A stretch of DNA of 64,000 nt from Macrotrachela quadricornifera (lineage: Eukaryota > Rotifera > Eurotatoria > Philodinida > Philodinidae), in assembly GCA_022393335.1 (NCBI GenBank), contig JAJEKB010021331.1:1036047-1100046 (forward strand). Reading direction: 5' to 3'. The notes beneath the pieces were generated by a model, which saw only the letters and a list, made by a program, of their open reading frames with translations, had not been told where the DNA came from and ran no database searches. Position 1 is the first letter of the stretch. The number at the start of each line of letters is the position of its first letter. Positions 45,713-57,500 of the stretch are shown in pieces. The translations under genes were made by a program, and so were the position numbers.

Positions 45713-46927
45713 ACCACCGGGGATGCATGGAGGTGCAATGGTCCTTCTGTAGATAGTTTTACCCCCGTTGTAAATTTTCCATTAAAACAGGACGGACTTT
45801 TCTATTTATCCATCGTGAGATAGTATATTTGTGACCTTAGAGAACATCTAATTTTACGCGCACAGCAGATAAAAACTTTTTAAAACAATTGTCCATGATA
45901 CTTTTCATACTTTTTGTCTGTGTAGAGAGCTAGAATTTTTATCATATACGTATCTAATCAAGATCTTTATTCACCTAAAGTTTCAGGTCTCTTCACAAGT
46001 AAAAAGTATGAAAAGTATCGTGAACAATTTATTACCTGTTATCACGGGATATCCTTTACGCCGGGTTACCTTTGAGCCCCGCTGTAGATGTGTAGAATCG
46101 ACTTCTGAGACTTTGTCCGACTAAAACTGAAATCTGCTTAAAATCTTTGATCCTGTCAAAATGGTGAAGTTTCAAGAAAGATTAAATTTGCGACTTTCGA
46201 AACCTTGAAATTTTTAATGAATATTCGGACAGTAATTTCATCAACTTTGCAAAACTGATATCCTAGGTGTTTTCAAAATTTCCAAGATTTTTAGATTCAA
46301 AAAACCTATCTCTCTGACAGTTCTAGGCCGGCAATTAACCCGTTGAAGGCGATTCGATTTTCTTAGAAAGTAATGCATCACATAGGGTAGATCGCTGCAT
46401 TTCATATCTCATATTTTAATGTTTAAATACGCTTTACTAAGGTGATTGTAGAGCTCTTTACACTGCATCTTATGGTATGTGGTGTTCTTTTTTCTAATAA
46501 AACATTTTTAGACATTAAAACATGAAATATCACGTGCGACCATTTATTCCGGGTCACCTGTCAGCTTTAAAATATAGTGAGACCCAACGATGGGTCTTAC
46601 CATCGCGAATGGGTTAGTGAGTTTGCATATCTCCAACTGTGATATTTTTTGTAAAGTCCTTGCAAAGGAAATTTTCGTATTTGAAACCCTTCAATTTTAA
46701 TAATAGTCCCCAGTGTGGCCGATTTCGTCAGTAAAAGCTCCCAGGAACTTGTGAATTTCGTGGACAATATTCTTCTCTCCAAATAGATTATAAGGGAATT
46801 TTGTAAGATTTTACGAATTTTGGTCAACTTTGAACACTCTCAATCCCATGAAAAAATTTTTCGTTCAGTATGTACAACGCTTGATGGGCATTGCCCCCTC
46901 TGTAATTTTTTCCTGTTTACGCCACTA
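45713..46927. mobile_element. non-autonomous DNA transposon with TAGTGGCGT termini
   Basis: The left end is TAGTGGCGTTACCACCGGGG; the right end is GCCACTA preceded by TTTAC (read inward TAGTGGCGTAAAC). Just inside both ends lies a GGTGCAATG / GGGCAATGCCC type motif (45732 and 46884), again in inverted orientation. No transposase. No clear target duplication, so the superfamily is not assigned. A piggyBac MITE is inserted in it. Confidence 0.55.
46335..46617. mobile_element. piggyBac MITE, about 280 bp, nested
   Basis: The left end is TTAA (46335-46338) followed by CCCGTTGAAGGCGAT. The right end reads inward CCCATTCGCGATGG and is flanked by TTAG, one change from TTAA. A subterminal stem (GAGACCCA with TGGGTCTT, 46579-46598) lies at the right end. 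No coding sequence. It sits inside the TAGTGGCGT element and therefore inserted after it. Confidence 0.75.
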
Positions 46928-47590
46928 CTCCATCGCAGCTTGAGTAAATGGGCTGATTTTTTTGTCAATGATAGAGAAAATCAGCTCGTTTGTTTGAGTC
47001 GTAATAGAGATTTTGAATTCTTTTTCGACAGCTTGACTTGTCAGGATGACCCAAAAAACCTACACCGCAAAAAAAAATTGAATATCTCCATTTTGGCTCG
47101 AGTGAACAATCTGATATTTTTATCAGTGATAGAGACATGCCCAAGCTTTATATACACAAAGACATGTCTAGAGAGACCCTTTCTTAAGTACATTGTTTTC
47201 TTTTCCTATCTATGAAAAAGTAAATTTTTTTTGTGAAGATTATTAGTGATACTTAACAAAGGCTTCTTCTAATCGTGTCTGTATAAATTTAAAGTGCAAA
47301 TATATCTCTATTTTTGGTAAAAAAATCAGCCCATTCTGTTGACTTATAGCAGAGATATTCAACTTTTTCTCTGATGCGTGGGTTTTTGACTGCTCTGTTC
47401 CTATCCGTGAAAATGTACAATTTTTTTGTTGAGATTACTACTGATACTTAACAAAGAGTCTCTCTAAGCATGTCTCTATGAATATAAACTTTGAACATGT
47501 CTGTATCATTGACAAAAAAATCGGCCTATTTACTCAAGCTGCAATGGAGATATTTTAATTTCTTATCGCCGTGTTATTTTCTTAATCGCT
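46928..47590. repeat. local direct and inverted repeats
   Basis: ACTTAACAAAGGCTTCT (about 47252) and ACTTAACAAAGAGTCTC (about 47451) mark a direct repeat of about 199 bp. CAGCTTGAGTAAATGGGCTG (about 46936) returns inverted at about 47520 (GGCCTATTTACTCAAGCTGC). All are diverged. No gene. Confidence 0.6.
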
Positions 47591-48599
47591 AGTTAACTTG
47601 TGAAGAATCTAACTTCTATCGCTTTAGACATATCAACATTTTAACATTCCATGAAGCCTCTAGTGAGGTAAAGACCATCGTTAAGAGATTGAGATGCCGA
47701 CTCAGATCAAACCGTGAGACGGATTGGAAGGCCTTTTTTTTCGATTGCTCCTAGCCGTGTTTGCAAAGAATCGCGATCAGACGCAGTTTGGTTTATAACC
47801 GCAACTAAACATCAAGAATGTTTCACCTGAGCCGCATCTAGACGTGATCGAGTGCTACGATTCACACGCAAATAAATCACAATTCTTACGCGATTTGAGG
47901 CAAAAAAATATTTCCATAGAAGATTGAAAAATTCTCAGTCGAGCAATAGTATGCATAATAAGCACATTATTTGTTCAATCTATATCATGCTGATTGAATA
48001 CTTTGCATTGTTTTGTATTTTTAAAATATGTCACTTATGATACACTGTCAGCTAAATTTCATATATACGTAGAAATATCGACATGCAATCTTTGCATCCT
48101 CACAAAAATTTCAGTAATCTATAAGTCAAACTTAGTCTATCACTTCTCAAGGTTACTTACTGATCGATTGAATTTTCTGTTAGTTGAAAAACTTTCATTA
48201 ATGTCTAACTTTGTTGAATCTGTTTTTTTTCTAAAATATACTGAAAAAACTCTTCCACATTGAAACACATGAAGTATTATAATATTTTAAATTTTCAATA
48301 AGAAAAAATACTCTTTAAATCTTGGTCAAGAATAATGAACTTTTCATTAGATTAATGCAAATGTTCATCAAAACGAAAATAGACAATGATCGATACAGTA
48401 TAAATGAATATATAAAATTATTTCGTTATTATAATTTATTGACACAGTGGATATGAATGAACAACAAAAATTAAAGATAATCAATTTCTATGACACATAC
48501 TATTTTATTTACTTGAATATTTTTAGATTCTACTGTTATGAAAGAAAAAAATCAGGTTTACAGACCTTTTAAGGCTCTAAAATATTGTCTTTTACCTGG
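47591..48599. other. intergenic
   Basis: About 1 kb with no gene or repeat that I can recognise. Confidence 0.4.
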
Positions 48600-51170
48600 G
48601 TCTCGCATCCTTCAAAACAGAGCAAGGACTCAAGTACATGTACTTGTACTTTTCTTGCCTCTGACTCAGAGTCCAATTATGGTTGGCAAATTTACTTTAC
48701 TTTTTCTTTAGGTAAATAAGGTAAAGTAAATAAATTTACTGGGAAATACAGATATGTTCTTTATGTTTCTCATCCAAATCTGAAAATTAAGTATATTCTT
48801 ACGGCGAAATTTGATGCTATGAAAGGGAGTACCCATAAGTCCTCGAGTCCTATATTATAGGGATACCCATATACCGTCTTATCCTACAATACAAGGGAAC
48901 TCATACCTCCTCAAGACCTATGTTATAAGGGTACCTATCAGTCCTCAAATGCTATACTATAGGAGTATCATTGGGTCCTCATCTACTATACTATGAGAGT
49001 ACCTCTAGGTTCCCTATTTTGGGATGGCACCATACATTTACTTTACTAGTAACTAAGTACCTATCGTAAAATGCCGGTCGCTGCGTACGCATTATTATTA
49101 GTCGAAAAATGGTTCAATCACATGGCCGCAAATTGTAACTTGCTCATTTCATGGATAACCGTCGGGAATTCTATGAGAACTTTTGTACAGCATCCTTGCT
49201 AACCACAAATTGGCCCGAATAACCCTATGTTCCATCCTTATCGTGATGGAGGAAAAACGTCTCGAAATCTGATTGGCTGTTACAAAAGAGTTTCAGTCAA
49301 TCAGATTTCGAGACCTTTTTTCTTCATCAAGATATGGATAGAACATAGGGTTATATGGACCAATTTGTGGTTAGCAAGGATGCTCTACAAAAGTCTTCAT
49401 AGAATCTCCGACGGGTATCCATGAAATAAGCAAGTTACAATTTTCGGCTGTGTTGTTGAACCATTTTTCGACTAATAATAAAGCGCTCGCAGCGATCGGT
49501 ATTTTACGGTAGGTGCTTAGTTACTAGTAAAGCAAATATATGGTACCATCCCTAAGTGAGGAATCTAACGATACTCTCACAGTATAGTATAGCAGTTGGG
49601 GAGCTTAGGATACCCTCATAGTATTGTGGTTGAGAGCCTATGGATATCCTCGTAATATAGGACATGAGGGTCTAGGGGTAACCTCATACTAATATTGATA
49701 TGTAGTTTGCCAAAGTAAATCTATATATATAAAGAAGAAAGTTTGTTTGTTTGTTATTTATACATTTCCACACGATACGACCAAATTTATTGAAACTTTC
49801 CAGACAATACCTTTTCGACCCGAGGAAGGTCGTAGGATAGTTTTCGACCCAAAATTTTCACATCAAGGAATTTTTTTACCTCTGATACTTGATGTTACTA
49901 CAGAAAATGCCTGTTCTAGAGGGTTTTTTCACGTTATATTTCTCTAAAATTCAGAAAATGATAGACACAAAAACTTGCGCTTCGTTGTAAATGCGAATAA
50001 GTCGTAGGACACTCAAAAAGAAACAAATGATATGCATAAGATATAATATGAATAGTAACTTTATGCATGGGAATACCTGTTGGATAAGGATGCCAACATG
50101 TTAGATGGAATTATATGGTCACTCAGTAATTCGAAAGCGAAAGTATATAAAAACTCATGCTTTTTGTTATTAGAATCAGGACATTATAGGGTAGACGAAC
50201 GAAAACGGACAAAATATATTACACGAATAGCAACCATATGAATGAAAATCTGCATAGAGTGAACTGAATGAAGAAGGCAATAAGTGAGAAAAAATTCCAT
50301 TACTCATAAACTATCTATTTAAGTTTGGAAAGCGTGTCTGTTTGTCTATCTGTTTTTGATGCATTTGGGCTACGCGCGAACAAATGGTGTCAAAATTTTC
50401 ATGGTGTACTCTTAGATCCCGTAGAAGAGCGAGAGTGAGAGTCAGAATGACCGACAAGAGGATTGAAGTAAAAGTTCACACAAGCTATAATATATTGCAA
50501 TTTTAACCAATCTTTCAAAAACTTCAGAACATTTGCTGATATTGTTAGAATAACCATTTCTTAATGTCACTTCTTTTGCACTGGATGTTTGGATAAAATA
50601 TGAACATAGGCATGAGTTAAAAGGAAGACACTCACACCTCACACGATTCGCTTAATCATTCGATTGAAGAATGAAGGTATATGCACGGCAGGACATGTAG
50701 TTATAATAGATCAAAAGGTCCGAGACACATTCTCTATTCACCTACTATCATTATAGTATGAACATTTCCCGAGCAACGCCGGGTACTCCCGCTAGTAGTA
50801 AATAATTATTTAATTTACTTTAGTAAAGTGAAAGTAAAGTACCACCATTAGGTTCAATTAGATTGCAAGGAAGCTTATCTTCTCTATTGTACATTCGGTG
50901 AATAGGATTCTATGACCATTTTGGTAGAGGATGTTGTGATGAACAAAAGTTCTTGTAGACAACATTATTGTTTCTATGGTGCATAAGCAAGAAAAACGGC
51001 CCCGAAATCTCATTGGTTTAGAATAGCCGCATCAAACTTGGACAGAAACAAGTGGAGCAGGTAGATTTATGTCAATTACAATTACAAGTATTTTTGCGTA
51101 AGTACAAGTACTCCATCCGAGTACAAGCATAAATATAAGTACTTGTTCTTGTCTTATCTCTGCTTGAAAA
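48600..51170. mobile_element. large foldback element, interrupted by a Helitron
   Basis: The inner arms about 48660-49278 and 49296-49719 are reverse complements around a centre near 49287. Matching anchors include CTAACCACAAATTGG with CCAATTTGTGGTTAG, and TCGAAATCTGATTGGCTG with AGTCAATCAGATTTCGAG. The right arm resumes after the Helitron at 50796 with TAAAGTGAAAGTAAAGTACC, matching GGTAAAGTAAAT-type sequence near 48715. The outermost similarity (AAGTACAAGTACT / GTACATGTACTTG) suggests ends near 48600 and 51170. No coding capacity. Confidence 0.75.
49720..50795 (+). mobile_element. non-autonomous Helitron, 1076 bp
   Basis: The 5' end is TCTATATATATAAA after an A. The 3' end is GCCGGGTACTCCCGCTAG followed by T, so the insertion lies between A and T without target duplication. 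The 3' hairpin CGGG-tact-CCCG directly precedes the terminal CTAG. All are standard Helitron features. There is no Rep/helicase sequence; the frame at 49747-49947 is not convincing. It inserted into the right arm of the foldback. Confidence 0.85.
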
Positions 51171-52006
51171 ATGGTTTTGCATAAACAAAAAGTTGTAATA
51201 CTCTCTGCAATATCTTTTTTCTTTCCGAAAGTATCTTTAAGAATTCTCGACTCTGATAAACGATAGAACCCTTGATTTAGTACGTGATCGAATGATAGAA
51301 AGCAAAGTGAGAAATATCAATCAATAACAAATGCATTATGTGTGCCGACATCTCATTTGGTTGAAATAACTTTGAGAAAAAAATCTTAGAAAAATAATTC
51401 AAAATAAATCTTCTTGAAAACTACGTCTTCATTTTTCAAGTAAAGCCAGTTTCATACGATTGATGTCGCTAGAGTAAACGCTGAATTTAGCAGTAATACA
51501 ATATATATTTCATAAGAACAGTAGAGACACAATATGTTCTATGATAAAACTATTCAAATTTGTAGTAACATTCGAATTCGACTTCAGTAGATGAAACTAA
51601 TATAAGAGATATTCTTTATTAAGTAACTTTTTTTTTTTTGAAAGAGTTTTAAGTCTTATACAAAGTGCATAAGTGAATTATGCATTCGACATATTAATTT
51701 CTTCTTTAACCAATGTGCTAACTGATTAGATATGTCATTTCGAGTGTACGTTTATCTTATGAAAAAATAAATATGGATATATTAAAGACAAAGATTGATT
51801 GGTACGCTATATGAACCAATAAGAATATGTACTTTCGATGCAATGTAACGAAAGTCATGAAAGAACACGCAAATATATATTTATTTACTCATTTGAGACA
51901 CTTTATTTGGTTATTGATCTCGATTTTGTGAAGGTATTATTTGATTGTCTGTTTTGATCTAGGATCGAATAAATCTCGATTTATTCTTCTATTTCCACAA
52001 AGAACA
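51171..52006. other. intergenic, upstream of the PAP2 gene
   Basis: No gene seen. Probably includes the promoter of the downstream phosphatase, but no motif can be assigned. Confidence 0.4.
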
Positions 52007-53737
52007 ATGAATACTGGTGTATTAAATGATAAACATCAAACTCGATTGTACGAATCGATAGAGATGTCACCAGAAAATATTCGCAGGTTTATTTACCATT
52101 GAAAAATATTTTTGTTATCGTATAAAATGATGTTATTTTGTTTTAATTTTAGTCGTCAACGAAAATCTGAATCAGTCTCATTATTATCAATAATCTTCAA
52201 TATTCTCTCATTTATTAGCAGTATGATATTTATTTGTTTAATATAAATCTTATTGTTTGAATAGTTTTATTGATATGGTTATTATTAAGATATATTATTA
52301 AACCAGTCCGAAGATCATTTTTATGTTCGGATTTAACTTTATATCATCCACCACCAACACATGAAGTCTTTCCAATTTGGCTTCTATTTTTCTGCGCATT
52401 AATAATCCCATTGATTGTGGTATGTTGATTTCTTTCGATATTTTAATTCTATCTTTAATTTAGTTAATTCTATCTGAATGTGTTCGATGGTATTATTTAC
52501 GTCGTAAAAAATCAGGAAAAATTGTTTATAAAATTGAAATTTGTTCAAAGATTCATAAAATTTCTGAATTATTCGGTAATCTTTATATAATTATTGGTAT
52601 ATATTTGAATGTATTATTTTATTTTAATAAAATATCTTTGTTTTTTCTATTAGGTATTTTTCTTTTTGGTATGCTTATTAATTTATTTTTAACTTACTTT
52701 GGAAAAATAACTGTCGGTCGATTACGACCACATTTTATTCCATCATGTTTTTCTAAATATTCTTATAAAGAATTTTGTCAAGATCCAAATGAATGGATTT
52801 CGAATTATACATGTTTCGGAGAATCAAGTCATATTGTTAAAGAAATAGATGATGTTTATGATATTCGGTATGTTAATCCAAGAGAATCTATCGAGATAAG
52901 GATATTCATATACTAAGACAGCTCGTATGATCATTAGAAATTCGTCAATATGTTGACTTCTAACGAATGTATTTTAATCGAAATTTTCATATTTGAAAAA
53001 AGTTCTCTTTTATAATATGTTTCGAAAAATGAATATTTTCAATCTATACTTAATATCTCGACATAAGACCCCACCCTCGATCGAATGATAATAGAAACAA
53101 GGAAAAATTACTTATGATGGTTATAGATGTTTCTCCATAAGTCGATTAATTAGAGAACAAAATAGATAAATCTGTTTAGATAATTATTGAATAATTCAAA
53201 CTAGAATATGTGTAACAAATCAAGAATGTTGAAAATTTAAAAATCAATGTCAAAATTCGATAGTTGTTGTTGTTGTTCTATTAGAATTTATTTTCATATA
53301 GAAATAACAAATAATCAATTGAATATGTGACAAAATAAATATATTCTTATTGATTTGTTAATATATATATACTTTTTAGTCAATCATTTCCATCTGGACA
53401 TACTTCATTATCTTTCTATGGTTTAATATTTTTATCTGTAATTTATTTTAATTTATTAATTATATAATAGAAAAATAAAAATATTTCTTTAAAGCTTTAT
53501 ATTAATAAAGTTTGGAATTATCATAATATTGGTTTATTTCCATATGTTATTGAATTAATTTGTTTTAGTTTATCTTCATATATTGGTATACATTTATTTA
53601 CATTTATCATTTATTAAATATTTGTTTTTAAAGGTATTACACGCATTACAGATAATCGTCATCATTCAACAGATGTTCTTGCTGGTGCGATTTTAGGAAC
53701 TACTGTTGCTATTATTGCTGTAAAATATTTCAAATAG
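52007..53737 (+). CDS. lipid phosphate phosphatase (PAP2 superfamily), possibly inactivated
   Basis: Exons 52007-52086, 52153-52220, 52265-52419, 52464-52575, 52654-52867, 53380-53585 and 53634-53737 are phase-consistent. PAP2 motifs: C1 KITVGRLRP (exon 5), C2 SFPSGHTS (formed at the exon 5-6 join), C3 TRITDNRHHSTD (exon 7). Six hydrophobic helices fit a plasma-membrane LPP/PLPP enzyme dephosphorylating phosphatidate or lysophosphatidate. In exon 6, TAA-TAG at 53465-53470 would end the protein before motif C3. A 33-bp GT-AG segment (53438-53470) ends exactly at that TAG and could be a minute intron, giving 301 residues; but removing it shortens the fifth helix. The 512-bp intron 52868-53379 is much longer than the others. 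Confidence 0.8.
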
Positions 53738-54144
53738 GTTTTTTTTTCTTTTTAATTATTATATTCTTTGTTTAATTTTATTTAGTTTCGATGTATGATT
53801 AATTCATTTAAACGATCAACATTATTAAATCTCTTATAATTAAAATTAACTAAAACAATATATATATTTGAACAAATCATCTTTTATGTTTAACTGAAAG
53901 AGAATCTCAAATAAAAAAATATATCAAATGAATATTTATTCATTTGATTACTAATGTAAGAAAATCGAAAATATTCTTTGAAATTTTTAATTCTTCATTT
54001 TCGATTAACACAATTTTACAGACATAATTTAAATATTTTAATTAGTTGATATTGCATTCAACAATAATTTATTACATTTCATACAAACTAATTTTTTTTA
54101 GTTAGATTTTACTTAGATTATATTATAATTCCTTATTGTTTACT
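53738..54144. other. intergenic, very AT-rich
   Basis: Between the phosphatase stop and duplication copy B. Nothing recognised. Confidence 0.4.
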
Positions 54145-55761
54145 TAAATCGACCTTATTTGATTGTAACTACTTTCAACCATCTTAGATAAAACAAGCAA
54201 TTATTAACCGAAAAAAAACATATATATCAAATCAACAACATGAATTCGAGAAATTTTTTAATCTATATTCAAATATTTTCTGGTATCTTTTGGAAGGATA
54301 AGCAAAATCATTATAAAAAAATCATAACTGAGTTGTCTTTGAAAGTTCGATATGGTTTTCCTACACAAAAGTGAGTGAATGATAACACGAAAAAATTTCC
54401 TGCCGGATTAGAGGAAACAGAAACTAACAAGAAATTTAAAAAAAGTTAAAAAATTTTCAATTGATTTTTATTTTATTTGCAAAAAAATATTTACATAGTA
54501 TTTTCATTCGGGAACTTCTCGATTGTCGGTGATGGTTCTGGTTGAATCATTAGAGTGACTAGTACACCGACCACATTAATAATCAATGCTATAACCCCTA
54601 TAATTGCGGCAACATCAATAGGTGAACGAGGTACTGCTTGAGTCGTAGTAACATTTATTCCAATTGTTACGCCAATAATTCCCAGTAACAAACAAAAAAA
54701 AACAAGATATTTCACTGCCAATAGTGAACCCGATTTGACTGTGCCTTTGTTTGTTGCATTGACAATAAGATGTATGACGGAAAAACCAGAGAAAATACAT
54801 GCCAAAGTCATAAAAGATCGAGCTGATATAAATTTTAGACAAATTTTTAGATCACCGTACCATCCGCCACATAGGTCATAAGCACCACATTTTGTCACTC
54901 CCGATTCTGTAACACAAAGTTGCCATAATCCTAGAGTACCTTGAGTTGTAGAATCTGTTAGTCGACTCCTAAATGTAAAATATCAATTCTAATTATTACT
55001 AAATACTCAATCGCAGAAATAATTTCTGTAAATATTCTTATTTTTCAAACGAAACTGTGTATTAATACATACCACATTGGAAGAGCATTGCTAATAATAT
55101 ACAATATTAAAGCGATGCTCATTAGAATTCCAGCAAGAATAGATACTTGTTTCATATTCATGTTCAAATTTCTATTTATCGATGTAGAAGATTCTTTGTC
55201 ACGACTTCTGAATGTTATTATTCATTACTCTTTTGAGTTCTGTTATTTATAGTCATTTCATGAGTCAGTTTGTTTCAAGGTCTTTTTTCTTCCGCTTTTT
55301 TCTTTTACTTTTTCTTTTTTTTCTTTTTCTTTTTCTTTTTCTTTCTCTAAAAATAGAGTGTAGACACCTACGTATTACGACTAATTTGCTCACGATATCT
55401 AACTATCGAGATGACAACATCAAGGTTTTGCGGGGATGTATCATTGATATATGACACAAATCTACTGGAGTGAGATGAGTAATTAGTAACTTTGTTTATT
55501 TTCGATTGCTTCCAATACTGTCACTGTTCGCCCATACTGAGTGATTGGACTAATAGTAAAAATATTGCATGCACTTTAATAGATGAAATAGATAATAATC
55601 AAAATAGATTGAAGGAGAAAGTTGTTTACATTTTTATTCGTCATCTATTCTTTCCTTCTCGGTTATACCAATCATTTAAGGAGATGTGGTTTGAATGGAT
55701 CTATTCATTTACAAATATGAAACAAAGTAAGAGACCGATAAAAAAAATTATTCGACTATTT
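54145..55761. repeat. segmental duplication, copy B
   Basis: Direct copy of 35297-36983, 18.8 kb away. It lacks the 110 bp found at 35575-35686. At 55761 the match stops abruptly. Confidence 0.9.
54491..55161 (-). CDS. claudin/PMP22-like four-helix membrane protein, copy B
   Basis: Exons 55161-55073 and 54968-54491 have the same intron position and phase as copy A. The ATG at 55161 lies two codons upstream of the one used by copy A (55155). 188 residues, or 186 from the second ATG. GLWQLC and the second cysteine are kept, and all four helices are present. It differs from copy A at many residues, with a fully changed seven-residue run in the loop between helices 3 and 4 (YSLHYLS in A, QAVPRSP here). 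No stop or frameshift. Confidence 0.85.
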
Positions 55762-56544
55762 AAGAGACGTTCCACGAGAAAACCACGGCTTTTGTGTACT
55801 CAAAAAGTGAGTACACTCTAGAATCGGTCAGTGTGTCCGTCCGTCCGTCCGTCCGTTTACACGATAACTCTTTACAGTTACATTCCATTGAGCTGAAATT
55901 TTGTGCACAGAACTGTCTCATCAATATCTCGGTCGAGAGAAGAAGATGAGAAGAATCCGACAAGAAATAGTTGAATTATCGAGAAAATTGTCATTATTCA
56001 TCAGACCATCCCTGAGGGGGAGTACAGGAATTTTTTTCTCAGAACTATTTAGAATATATATGAATTGATTCAGTTTTTAACGCTGATTCCAAATATGATA
56101 TTAGTTTTGAATGAAATCGTAGTTTTCTAACGAAATATTGTCTGAAGAAGGTCTCAAAATGCACAAAAACTCAATTCAGAAACGAAATTGCTTAGATATG
56201 TCTTAGATGAGCAATAATTTTGGGATTTCCTAAATGCATGGTTTTGTAGCTAGTCGAAAGGACTATCGAAAGGTATAAACCCGAATCGATAGCTCCTTAT
56301 ATTGGTGATTTATTATGAAAATACTGACGCTTGTATCTATCATATACCTCTTATAAATTCATGAGGTTGCTCTAGATCGTAATCCTGTTAGACAGAAACA
56401 CAAATTCATTCGAAAATAATTCTTCTTACCAAGTTTTCGAAGCTGGACACGAATCTAAACATGCTAACCTCTGATGATTTATAAGATCTATCGATGAGAA
56501 TAACTTTAGCTAGAGATCCTCCTGTTTCATTTCACACCAAATAC
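55762..56544. other. intergenic
   Basis: No gene. Contains the TCCG microsatellite. Confidence 0.4.
55836..55856. repeat. (TCCG)5 microsatellite
   Basis: Five uninterrupted TCCG units followed by T. Confidence 0.95.
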
Positions 56545-56546
56545 TA

Positions 56547-57498
56547 GGTTGGAAAAAATATTTTGCACGGGGAGGTATTGCTATGATTTCAAGTAGAAAA
56601 CATATTGAGTTTTATACCAAATGAAAGCCCGTAAAAAATGGGATTTATTGATGCTACATAGTAAGGGTTATGTAAATCTTTTAATATTGAACTTAAGAAA
56701 TTTGAAGAAATTTCATGCATTTTTGGAATGTAAAAGGCAAATATTAGTAGTTCACAAATGGAGTAAAATGTTTTTATGGTATATTTTTGCATGGTTCGAA
56801 AGAACTCGTCGAGCTCTACAAAACTGTATATATTAAAAATTTTTTAAGTTATTTTTTGTAATAAAAAATTAAAAGAACTATTTGGAAAATCAGGAAAAAC
56901 TTTAAAAACAACTGATATTTTTTATATGAAAGGAAATCACTCGATTTTTCAATAAACCTGCCATTTTTTTGGCTATTTTTACTTCCTCAGGTGTTTCGAA
57001 GTATACTCATTCAATGATGCAGCGTGAAAAACTGCATTAAATTAGTACATTTTCAAACATCTTACATAAGGATACTACTCAAAAACCACTGAGTTTATTG
57101 TAAAAAGACCATTTTTGTCCTTATAACAAATGTTTATAATGCGGTTTTTGACCATCTTCCTTAGACAGTTTTCAGTGAATTTCAATCCAAGAATCGTGTG
57201 TAAAAAGTTTTAATATATACAATTTTGTAGAGCTCGACGAGTTCTATCGAACCATGCAAAAATATACAACAAAAACATTTTACTCCATCTGTAAACTACT
57301 AATATTTGCCTTTTCCACTCCAAAAATGCATGAAATTTCTTCAAGTTTCTTAAGTTCAATATTAAAAGGTTTACATAACCCTTATTATTTACCATCAATA
57401 AATCCTATTTTTTACAGGCTTTCATTTGGTATAAAACTCAATATGTTTTCTACTTAAAATCATAACAATACCCCCCGTGCAAAATATTTTTTCCAACC
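56547..57498. mobile_element. mariner-type MITE with about 295-bp inverted arms
   Basis: TA at 56545-56546 and TA at 57499-57500 flank termini GGTTGGAAAAAATATTTTGC (left) and its complement (right). Arms 56547 to about 56840 and about 57208-57498 are reverse complements with few mismatches. The centre (about 370 bp) has no transposase. The frames on both arms mirror each other and are by-products. TA targets and GGTTGG termini fit the mariner/Tc1 superfamily. Confidence 0.85.
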
Positions 57499-57500
57499 TA

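Noticed and set aside
47241..47545. Possible CRISPR-like spacing of repeats
   Set aside because: Repeats are long, diverged and few, in a eukaryotic context; local duplications explain them.
49747..49947. Open frame inside the Helitron
   Set aside because: Short, no Rep or helicase motif, runs directly from the element's 5' end; probably chance.
56589..57457. Several frames with mutually similar peptides on opposite strands
   Set aside because: They mirror each other because the MITE arms are inverted copies; no protein family is visible.
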